This document shows positions 1 through 5,392 of a stretch of 7,985 nt of DNA, piece by piece. The translations under genes and the position numbers were made by a program. The notes beneath the pieces are model-generated. The model was given only the letters and a program-made list of their open reading frames with translations, was not told where the DNA came from and did not search any database. This DNA is from Faucicola osloensis_B (GTDB taxonomy: Bacteria; Pseudomonadota; Gammaproteobacteria; Pseudomonadales; Moraxellaceae). The stretch spans positions 1 to 7,985 of the forward strand of contig CAXORL010000019.1 in assembly GCA_964211495.1 (NCBI GenBank), given 5' to 3'. Numbering within the stretch: position 1 is the first letter of the stretch; each line of letters starts with the position of its first letter.

Positions 1-465
1 ATGTTGCCCAACTTGTATCAGCAGCTATTAACTCACCTAACCGAGCAAGTAAACCAAAAGACCGAGACGCACAACCAGCAGATCACCCAATACTTGGACG
101 AATTAAGCAAGCTACAGACTGCCGAAATAGCAACACTGAAAAAAGGACGAGAAGAATTTCAGCGCTTGCAGGACAAGATAGCAGCCACCTTGACCAGTTT
201 GGACAGCGTATCACTGCTCGACGACAGCGCAGTAAAAAACTCGCTAACCAGCTTACACAATTCGATAACCAGCTTACAGACACAGATGGAGGGCTTAGCA
301 ACCTCACAACAGGCTATGACAAGCAAACAAACCGATTTATCCAACTTAATCGGCGAATTAGAAAGGTTAAAAGAGGCTATGGCTTCCACGCTCATGGACT
401 TCAAAAATCAGCAAATCAGTTTAAGACAATCATTGGCGCAGTTTCAGCCGTTGTTAAAGCCGTGA
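1..465 (+). CDS. Coiled-coil protein nested in the relaxase-like gene (MobB/MbeD-like candidate)
   Basis: A 154-residue open frame starts with an ATG at the first base of the window and ends with TGA at 463-465. It could extend further left, and its ribosome binding site is not visible. The protein is almost entirely helical, rich in Gln, Leu, Ser and Lys, with heptad-like spacing of Leu/Ile from about residue 20 to 145 (for example ELERLKEAMASTLMDFKNQQ). It has no membrane segment or cysteine. The whole gene lies inside the open frame 3-713 in a different register. Small mobilisation proteins encoded inside relaxase genes (MobB in RSF1010, MbeB and MbeD in ColE1) are precedents, and they act as accessory relaxosome proteins. 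I recognise no specific family. The TGA overlaps a GTG at 462 (GTGA), which could be read as a coupled start, but I think this is chance. Confidence 0.55.
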   Translation: MLPNLYQQLLTHLTEQVNQKTETHNQQITQYLDELSKLQTAEIATLKKGREEFQRLQDKIAATLTSLDSVSLLDDSAVKNSLTSLHNSITSLQTQMEGLATSQQAMTSKQTDLSNLIGELERLKEAMASTLMDFKNQQISLRQSLAQFQPLLKP

Positions 466-713
466 TTGCGTTGTTCAAAAAATTATTTAATGGGTTAAAG
501 CAGCAGGTGGTTGGGTATGCCAAGGAGGGGTTGTTACATCATGCTAATTCTGATGGGTCAATGGGACGACAGGCGACAACAAAGGAGGCGGAATCATTCG
601 TCGATAGCCATCCGTATGATTTGTCGGGGTATGCCCAATTAACGATGACCGCTAAAAAGTTGGAAAAAGATAAAGAGTTAAGACATGAGCCGTTTAGAGG
701 GTTTGGGCGGTAG
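3..713 (+). CDS. C-terminal part of a probable plasmid relaxase (MobA-like), 5' end outside window
   Basis: This frame has no stop from the first base of the window to the TAG at 711-713, giving 236 residues with no ATG, GTG or TTG before the GTG at 462. I therefore read it as the 3' end of a long gene entering from the left. The visible part has a basic, Gln/Arg-rich helical region (about residues 45-135, for example ITARRQRSKKLANQL and LNRRIRKVKRG). A short hydrophobic helix follows (IIGAVSAVVKAVIALF, about 143-158) and then a charged tail ending in FRGFGR. The hydrophobic helix runs straight across position 462, which argues against a start there. Relaxases of the MobA/MobL and MbeA type have such C-terminal regions overlapped by small mob genes in another frame, and that is the main reason for this call. 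No catalytic Tyr or His triad is visible, so the function is inference. The alternative is a separate 83-residue protein starting at GTG 462. Confidence 0.5.
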   Translation, partial: VAQLVSAAINSPNRASKPKDRDAQPADHPILGRIKQATDCRNSNTEKRTRRISALAGQDSSHLDQFGQRITARRQRSKKLANQLTQFDNQLTDTDGGLSNLTTGYDKQTNRFIQLNRRIRKVKRGYGFHAHGLQKSANQFKTIIGAVSAVVKAVIALFKKLFNGLKQQVVGYAKEGLLHHANSDGSMGRQATTKEAESFVDSHPYDLSGYAQLTMTAKKLEKDKELRHEPFRGFGR

Positions 714-748
714 GGGTGGATAACGGTAATTGGATGATTAGATGTAGA

Positions 749-928
749 TTAGCGAAACAAATCCCGCTGCTTATTATCTGCCAAATACCTTTTAATCAAC
801 TCACGAATCACAAAAGACTGGGAGTAGTCTTTTTCAGCACACACCCGTTTAAATTCATTGACCAAGTTCTCATCAAGACGCACGGTTAGGGCAACAGATT
901 TTTTATCAGCGGTCTTCTTATCCGTCAT
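749..928 (-). CDS. Small ribbon-helix-helix (CopG/Arc-type) DNA-binding protein
   Basis: Reading the minus strand from ATG at 928 gives 59 residues ending at TAA (751-749). After a Lys/Asp-rich arm of about 11 residues comes SVALTVRLDENLVNEFKRVC, a typical ribbon-helix-helix start: a beta strand with alternating residues, then helix 1. A turn and helix 2 follow (YSQSFVIRELIKRYLADNK). Such proteins dimerise through the strand, which enters the DNA major groove. On plasmids they serve as copy-number or mobilisation regulators or as antitoxins. The start has a weak ribosome site (AGGG about 10 bases upstream) and a perfect palindrome at 941-953 just upstream. The gene is convergent with the relaxase-like frame, with 35 bp between their stops. 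No toxin partner is visible: the sequence on its upstream side is an IS remnant. The fold is well supported; the role is not known. Confidence 0.8.
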   Translation of the reverse strand: MTDKKTADKKSVALTVRLDENLVNEFKRVCAEKDYSQSFVIRELIKRYLADNKQRDLFR

Positions 929-940
929 GACTTAAACCCT

Positions 941-953
941 GTAAGTAACTTAC
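941..953. promoter_or_regulatory. Palindrome upstream of the ribbon-helix-helix gene, candidate operator
   Basis: GTAAGT-A-ACTTAC is a perfect 6-1-6 inverted repeat lying 12 bp upstream of the ATG of the ribbon-helix-helix gene. Proteins of this fold usually bind short inverted repeats at their own promoter, so autoregulation is a reasonable inference. No clear -10/-35 pair could be assigned because the IS remnant begins close by. Confidence 0.4.
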
Positions 954-1000
954 TGAAGACTGTAGGTTGTCATGAAGTCGCCACACATCCCCACCTTGTC

Positions 1001-1655
1001 ATGTTTAAAATCCTGTTACTACAAAAACTGTACAACCTATCCGACCCAGCCATGGAAAAACAGCTAGCACGGGACTTACTATTTCGTCGCTTTGTCGGAC
1101 TATCACTGACCGACAAAGTACCCGACCACAGCACTATCTGGCGATACCACAAACACCTGGGCGAGCTTGGGATTACCGAATCCTTATTTGACCAAATCAA
1201 TGACCAATTTGCCCAGCAAAACATCATCATTAAAGCAGGCAGTGTTAGCATCATCGATGCCAGTATCGTTGAGGCCAAAAACAAACGACCCAAAAAAGGC
1301 AAACACACTAACAATACCCAAGATAATGAAGCTGCCTACGTCAGTAAAAAAGACAGCACAGGCAGACTAAAAACCATCTACGGTTATAAAATTCATCTCA
1401 ACTGTGATGAAGACATCTTTGTCAAAAAGGTTGAAACCACCGCTGCCAATGTTCATGACTCACAATGTTTTACCACGCTTTTAACAGGTGATGAATCCGC
1501 CGTGTATGCTGACAGTACGTATAAAAGCCAAGCCCATGATGACTACCTTGCCGAGCATGAACCACCGATAGAAAATCATATTCATGATAGAGCATGGCGT
1601 AATACTCCCTTAACCGAACAACAAAAGCTCACCAATACTCAAAAGAGTCAAACTA
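1001..1655 (+). pseudogene. IS5-family transposase remnant, truncated at both ends
   Basis: About 218 native residues of an IS5-type DDE transposase remain. Recognisable pieces are the N-terminal domain (MFKILLLQKLYNLSD, then VPDHSTIWRYH), the first catalytic Asp in SIIDASIVEA (D86), the YGYKIHL segment, and the second Asp in VYADSTYKS (D171). Full-length relatives have roughly 50-60 residues before MFKILLLQ. Here the frame stays open to the left, but those codons run into the ribbon-helix-helix region, so the IS end was probably lost between about 953 and 1000. At the right, the protein breaks off after KSQT, just before the expected RVEH region carrying the catalytic Glu. From 1656 the frame runs into the inverted repeat of the miniature element and stops at 1735 after about 26 foreign residues. 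Without the Glu, the enzyme cannot work. No IS terminal repeats are visible. Confidence 0.85.
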
Positions 1656-1706
1656 GGGGTCATCTGAGAATTCGGACTATATTGTACGCTAAGGAATTTT
1701 GTCGAG
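1656..1706 (+). repeat. Left terminal inverted repeat of the miniature element
   Basis: The first 51 bp match the reverse complement of 1938-1988 with only two differences (bases 23 and 27 from the end). The match weakens but goes on to about base 62. The Tn3-type 38-bp portion is 1656-1693. Read outwards (minus strand) it contains TCGACA (1705-1700) and TATAGT (1681-1676) 18 bp apart, a possible outward promoter. Confidence 0.9.
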
Positions 1707-1751
1707 TTTTAATCCATGTTTCATCCAAGAAATGAGCAAAATTCTTAATAA

Positions 1752-1807
1752 TTGATAAAAATAACATTCTATCAAACCCTTTTAATCACGAATTTACGCA
1801 GTTTGAT
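1752..1807. other. Dyad symmetries inside the miniature element, possible remnant of a resolution site
   Basis: TTGATA (1752-1757) and TATCAA (1770-1775) form an inverted pair 12 bp apart. ATCAAAC (1771-1777) pairs with GTTTGAT (1801-1807). Serine-resolvase res sites consist of spaced dyads of about this size, and known Tn3-derived miniature elements often keep one. No exact match to a known res subsite is claimed. Confidence 0.25.
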
Positions 1808-1937
1808 TATATTGGCTTTGGTAGATATCAGAAAGTCGATAAACAGGCAGAAGATTAAGAAAATAAATAATTCTATGTAAAACAAGTGTTTTCCATAGGC
1901 TAGCCCTATTATCACGCAAATCTATAATGGTATAATA

Positions 1938-1988
1938 CTCGACAAAATTCCTTAGCGTACATTATGGTCCGAATTCTCAGATGACCCC
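1938..1988 (-). repeat. Right terminal inverted repeat of the miniature element
   Basis: This is the mirror copy of 1656-1706, ending in CTCAGATGACCCC at the arsB junction. The Tn3-type 38-bp portion is 1951-1988. It supplies the foreign tail fused to the broken arsB frame. Confidence 0.9.
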
Positions 1989-2826
1989 AAGGGGCGTTTT
2001 TTATTACAGGTAGTAATGGTAATTTTCTACCTAACAAAGCAACGATTATCAAGACTACCGCCCCCAGTCCTGCAATCGCACTAATCGGAATGCCCATCGG
2101 CTCTAATACAAAAAACCCGACGAGCAATGCCGCTAACACGACCCAACCTGTTATAAAAGTCGCTTTATCAGTAATGGCTGATTGCGGATTATCCACCGAA
2201 CTTAGCTCATACACCTGCGGAATATCTTTGCGATAAAAACCATATAAGACAACAAGCGATGCCAGCACCGATACCAAATTCACAGGAGCCATCACCAAAG
2301 CGTAATGGTCAAATGTTACGTCAAAGAAATCAGCAGAGACAATATTGACCAAGTTAGACACCACCAGTGGCAAACTTGCGGTATCCGCAATAAAGCCCGC
2401 CGCTATAATAAACGCTAAGGTGGTGGCAGGGCTAAAGCGTAACACCGTCAAAATCGCAATCACAATCGGGGTCAAAATCAACGCCGCCCCATCATTGGCA
2501 AAGAATGCTGACACCAACGCACCCAATAGTACGATAAAGACAAATAGCTTTGTGCTACTACCTCCCGCAAGTTGAGCAACGTGCAAGGCAATCCATTTAA
2601 AAAATCCTGCTTCATCCAGCAAAAGACTGATGATAATAATCGCAATAAAGGCAAACGTCGCATTCCACACGATGTCCCATACCACAGGAATATCAGCGGT
2701 GGTAATCACACCCACGAGCAAAGCCAGTAACGCACCGATACTCGCCGTCCAGCCGATGCCCAAGCCTTTAGGTTGCCAAATCACAAAAACGAGTGTCAAA
2801 AGAAAAATACTGGCAGCTAACAACAT
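1989..2826 (-). pseudogene. arsB: arsB, arsenite efflux pump, 3' third removed by the miniature element
   Basis: The start MLLAASIFLLTLVFVIWQPKGLGIGW and the segments WNIVWNAT-like (here WDIVWNATFAF), FANDGAALILTPIVIA, GFIADTASLPLVVSNLVNIVSADFF and GFFVLEPMGIPISAIA are near copies of E. coli-type ArsB, the inner-membrane arsenite/antimonite antiporter. ArsB has about 429 residues and 12 membrane helices. Here about 279 native residues remain, ending KNAPW at the element border, so the last third with its membrane helices is lost. The frame continues for about 25 residues through the inverted repeat and stops at 1914-1912. ATG at 2826 has an AAGGA ribosome site that overlaps the TAA of the upstream reductase gene. 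The two genes are 9 bp apart and so form an operon. A pump missing this much should not work. No complete copy is in the window. Confidence 0.92.
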
Positions 2827-2835
2827 CTCTTGTCC

Positions 2836-3495
2836 TTATGGGGCATTACGCTCTTTTGGCGATATTAAAAAAGGCGGTGTCATCTCAAACGGGTTACTTA
2901 CTTGGCGTTGGGCTTTCGTCGCCTCTGCCCACCAATGTAGTTGCAAAAAGGTACGCCCAAAATAGCCCTGCCATTGATTGGCATCTACGCCTTCCATAAA
3001 CTCGCCTTGCTCATCAAACACCTCTTGAGCTTTAGGAATATGAATCATGGCGGAGACCGATAAACAGCCCAATTCTGCTAAAAAGGTACGCATATTAACC
3101 GCTGCTCGCATCCCACCCCATTGCCCTGCTGAATAAGTAACGATGGCACTGGGTTTAAAAGAAAATAACGAACTGCCAAAATGATTTAGCAAATTCATCA
3201 ACGCAGGACTCATCGCATGATTATATTCAGGGCTAACCATTACATAGCCATCCGCTTGGGCAATCTTTATCGCTAGTTGCTCTAAATAATCGGGTGCTTT
3301 GCCTTTGGCATAGGCAAAATGTGGTTTAAAAACCTGTTCTAAGGGATAATCGAGTGGGTCGATGACTTCAATGTGACTATTTGGAAACGCTACTTGAAGA
3401 TAATGCTGACAAGCCAATGCCACCCGTTGTCCTAATCTTGCAGGCTTAGGGGGTGCACTGTCACGCACCGAGCCTAAAAAAATAAGAAAATGCAT
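2836..3495 (-). CDS. NAD(P)H-dependent FMN reductase of an arsenic operon (ArsH-like position)
   Basis: A 219-residue flavodoxin-fold reductase. The phosphate-binding loop for FMN is FLGSVRDSAPP near the N terminus (residues 6-16). The flavin-contacting loop is VSPEYNHAMSP (about 97-107), followed by YSAGQWGGMRAA (about 131-142). Canonical ArsH has a GSLR...S loop and an SPE(R/Q)HG motif leading to IDWIP. Those are absent, so I place this in the general FMN-reductase family rather than ArsH proper. It lies between arsR and arsB and is divergent from arsR, suggesting induction by arsenite or antimonite. It may reduce flavins, quinones or oxidised metalloid compounds in the cytoplasm. ATG at 3495 is preceded by a strong GGGAGAGG ribosome site. 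It is intact and followed after 9 bp by broken arsB. Confidence 0.85.
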   Translation of the reverse strand: MHFLIFLGSVRDSAPPKPARLGQRVALACQHYLQVAFPNSHIEVIDPLDYPLEQVFKPHFAYAKGKAPDYLEQLAIKIAQADGYVMVSPEYNHAMSPALMNLLNHFGSSLFSFKPSAIVTYSAGQWGGMRAAVNMRTFLAELGCLSVSAMIHIPKAQEVFDEQGEFMEGVDANQWQGYFGRTFLQLHWWAEATKAQRQVSNPFEMTPPFLISPKERNAP

Positions 3496-3527
3496 AGACC
3501 TCTCCCTAATTGTTCAATCCAACGACA

Positions 3528-3555
3528 TTGACAAAGCCTAACAACGTGATATTAT
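3528..3555 (+). promoter_or_regulatory. Promoter of arsR
   Basis: A perfect -35 box TTGACA (3528-3533) is followed after 16 bp by TATTAT (3550-3555), five of six matches to the -10 consensus. Transcription would begin near 3562, giving a leader of about 28 bases. The candidate operator lies just downstream, so repression would act as a block to promoter clearance. Confidence 0.6.
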
Positions 3556-3586
3556 TTATATTAATTTAAATATTCGGATATGTAAA
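3555..3586 (-). promoter_or_regulatory. Promoter of the FMN reductase-arsB operon
   Basis: On the minus strand TTTACA (3586-3581) and TAATAT (3563-3558) are 17 bp apart, five and four matches to the sigma-70 boxes. The -35 box lies inside the candidate ArsR operator, so bound ArsR would block polymerase. The start site would fall near 3551, leaving a leader of about 55 bases. Confidence 0.55.
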
Positions 3587-3595
3587 TATATGAAT
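3572..3595. promoter_or_regulatory. Candidate ArsR operator overlapping the arsR start codon
   Basis: The two 12-bp halves, ATTCGGATATGT and AAATATATGAAT, are inverted copies at 9 of 12 positions. This resembles the imperfect AT-rich dyads bound by ArsR/SmtB repressors. It covers the -35 box of the divergent operon and extends over the arsR ATG at 3590. Assignment is by position and symmetry only. Confidence 0.5.
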
Positions 3596-3877
3596 GGTAG
3601 ATTTTCTACAAGTGATTTTTTTAAAGCGTTAAGCGACCCTACTCGCTTAAACATTGTCCAACTATTAAGCAAGCAAGGGGCGATGTGCGTTTGCGATATT
3701 ACGACTCAACTAGGTCAGCCACAACCTACTGTTTCACGCCACTTAAGCCAATTAAAAACACAAGGATTATTATCAAGTAAACGTCGGGGGACATGGATTT
3801 GGTATGAGATTGATAAGGATTTGGCAGACTGGTGTCAGAAGGTTATTGAATTAATCCCTGATACCGTCAGTGATTAA
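3590..3877 (+). CDS. arsR: ArsR-type arsenite-responsive repressor
   Basis: A 95-residue winged-helix repressor of the ArsR/SmtB family. FFKALSDPTRLNIVQLL (10-26) is the family's first helical signature. QPQPTVSRHLSQLKTQGLL (43-61) is the recognition helix, and SSKRRGTWIWYEI (62-74) is the wing. The metalloid site is MCVCD with Cys33 and Cys35, equal to Cys32 and Cys34 of E. coli ArsR, which bind As(III) and release the protein from DNA. The third E. coli cysteine (Cys37) is Thr38 here. It lacks the long C-terminal tail of the E. coli protein. The first ATG is used because the family motif starts only ten residues later. Its ribosome site is poor (GGA about 11 bases upstream), implying low expression. 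The gene is divergent from the reductase-arsB operon and convergent with copS. Confidence 0.93.
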   Translation: MNGRFSTSDFFKALSDPTRLNIVQLLSKQGAMCVCDITTQLGQPQPTVSRHLSQLKTQGLLSSKRRGTWIWYEIDKDLADWCQKVIELIPDTVSD

Positions 3878-4012
3878 TTTTTTAAGTAGGGTTAGCACAG
3901 AATTTGGAGCATATGGCACCCTAGAGAATATTCTTTTTCTTGGACATTTTTTAAATATGGAATAGAGACATTAACATGACCTTCTGTGTGTCTTTGCTTA
4001 CACCATTTATGT

Positions 4013-5392
4013 TTATGGGTTCGTAAAAATAATCGTAAAAGTAATTTTACCATTCACTGATTCGGCATTGATGCTTGCACCCAACATATCCAAAATAGAT
4101 TTTGTGATAGCCAGTCCTAGACCACTTCCCTCTTCTTTTCTTTGCCTTGAACCATCTATACGATAAAAACGATCAAATAATCGTGCTAACTGCTCTTTTG
4201 GGATTTCGGCAGCTTCATTTTCTATTTTAAACATAGTCGTATTAGCATTTTGCTGTATTTTAACTTGTATAACCGAATTATGTTTCCCATATTTAACGGC
4301 ATTGGACAACAGATTGCTTAAAGCACGACGTAATAAATCAGACTGACCCCACACATTACCTGAGCCTTCTTGGACTAGGGTCATATTTTTTTCGGCAGCG
4401 ACTGCATCATAAAACTCAAATAAGGCTTCTACTTCTTTGGATAATTCTATCATCTGTAGATTTTGTAAGTTAAGTCCATGTTCAGCTTTTGCTAAAAATA
4501 ACATGTCAGATACCATTCTAGCTAACCGCTCAAACTCTTCAAGATTTGAAAAGAGTATTTCTTGATAGGTTTCAATATCACGATTTCGAGCTAGACAAAC
4601 CTGTGTTTGAGTCAGCAGATTATTAATCGGGGTTCTAAACTCATGGGCTAAGTCAGATGAGAAATCAGAGAGTTTTTCCAAGGCTATTTCAAGCCTATCA
4701 AGCATATCATTAAAGGCAATGGCTAACGGTTGTAGCTCCGTGGGTATATTCTTTACAACTAAACGTTGTGAAAGATTTTGGGCTGAAATACCTTTTGCTA
4801 CCTCTGTCATGCTTTGCACAGGCTTTAGACCTTGTCTTACTGCAAACCAGCCTAATAACATCAGACATAGACTGCCCGCTAACCCAATTAAAAATAATTG
4901 ATATTTAAAATGATTTAAAAAATGTTGATGTATGTTGTTATCGACACCCACGATAATACTAACAGGCTCTTGATTGGTCGAGTTATTAATGTATGTTGAA
5001 CTTACTAGACCGTGGTATTGCTTATTATCATTGACCCATTTAATCCAATCACCCTTGGTCACTTGAGCCGACTGTTGCATTTTGACTGGGTGGTATGATG
5101 AGCTAAACAATATATCCCCTTGCTTACGCTCGATTTGTAAAAAAATATCTTTATGCCCTACCATGGCATCGGTTAAATAAGCGTTTAAATATTCCAAGTC
5201 CAGATTATCTTTTTGTAGTAAATGTTCAATTCTTTGGATTTCTCCCTCGAGTAAGGTACGATCCTGATAGTCAAAATGATTCATCACTAACTTATTGACG
5301 AATAAACCCATGATTATCAGTATAAAAATAGTAGATAAGGAAAAAATAATACTAATTTTAACACTGATTGATTTAAATAGATTATGCTTCAC
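4013..5392 (-). CDS. copS: Copper sensor histidine kinase CopS/CusS
   Basis: An inner-membrane kinase with two membrane segments (about 11-34 and 165-185) enclosing a periplasmic sensor region of about 130 residues. A HAMP linker follows, then the phospho-acceptor H-box SSDLAHEFRTPINNL (His about 250). The ATP-binding domain has N-box LSNLLSNAVKYG, F-box LFDRFYRIDGSRQ and G-box GSGLGLAI. The first glycine box is degenerate (ENEAAEIP), as is usual in CusS/CopS/IrlS kinases. The GTG at 5392 is preferred because AGAGG lies 7 bases upstream. A TTG at 5398 would add two residues but touches that site. Either start overlaps the 3' end of copR, so the pair is translationally coupled. It should detect periplasmic copper (or silver) and phosphorylate CopR. 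The length of 459-461 residues is normal. The ligand is inferred from the neighbouring oxidase and the CusR-type box. Confidence 0.93.
   Translation of the reverse strand: MKHNLFKSISVKISIIFSLSTIFILIIMGLFVNKLVMNHFDYQDRTLLEGEIQRIEHLLQKDNLDLEYLNAYLTDAMVGHKDIFLQIERKQGDILFSSSYHPVKMQQSAQVTKGDWIKWVNDNKQYHGLVSSTYINNSTNQEPVSIIVGVDNNIHQHFLNHFKYQLFLIGLAGSLCLMLLGWFAVRQGLKPVQSMTEVAKGISAQNLSQRLVVKNIPTELQPLAIAFNDMLDRLEIALEKLSDFSSDLAHEFRTPINNLLTQTQVCLARNRDIETYQEILFSNLEEFERLARMVSDMLFLAKAEHGLNLQNLQMIELSKEVEALFEFYDAVAAEKNMTLVQEGSGNVWGQSDLLRRALSNLLSNAVKYGKHNSVIQVKIQQNANTTMFKIENEAAEIPKEQLARLFDRFYRIDGSRQRKEEGSGLGLAITKSILDMLGASINAESVNGKITFTIIFTNP

Larger units (their letters stand above)
1656..1988. mobile_element. 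333-bp Tn3-derived inverted-repeat miniature element (TIME/MITE)
   Basis: A non-coding element lies between two long inverted repeats. Each outer end starts GGGGTCATCTGAG and reaches ACGCTAAG at base 38, which matches the length and the conserved start and end of Tn3-family terminal repeats (Tn3 and Tn21 ends also begin GGGGTC and end in (A)CG(C/T)TAAG). The similarity continues to about 62 bp. The interior (about 1718-1926) is AT-rich and has no gene. Tn3-derived miniature elements with a resolution site between 38-bp ends are known and are moved in trans by Tn3-family transposases. The left end abuts the transposase remnant and the right end abuts arsB. The flanking pentamers, AACTA (1651-1655) and AAGGG (1989-1993), do not match, so the expected 5-bp target duplication is absent. 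The element call is strong; the specific family name is from memory of end sequences. Confidence 0.85.

Noticed and set aside
83..404. Open frames on the minus strand opposite the coiled-coil gene
   Set aside because: They have no ribosome sites, no recognisable motifs, and compositions that look like reverse complements of Gln/Leu-rich codons.
462..713. Independent 83-residue gene starting at GTG 462
   Set aside because: The frame is open far upstream, there is no ribosome site, and a hydrophobic helix spans the proposed start. It is better read as the end of a longer gene.
970..1314. 114-residue minus-strand frame opposite the transposase
   Set aside because: It is a shadow of the transposase codons, and its apparent hydrophobicity comes from reversed Lys/Asn codons.
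1923..1936. Two TATAAT sequences inside the right part of the miniature element as a rightward promoter
   Set aside because: No acceptable -35 box lies 16-18 bp upstream of either, so AT-richness is enough to explain them.
3925..3940. Palindrome AGAATATTCT followed by a T-run as a bidirectional terminator between arsR and copS
   Set aside because: The stem would be four base pairs or fewer, without GC pairs to stabilise it. A terminator is expected here but I cannot point to one.
3976..4026. 16-residue open frame starting at ATG 3976 between arsR and copS
   Set aside because: It has a weak ribosome site, no gene follows it on the plus strand, and there is no leader-peptide pattern, so it is probably chance.
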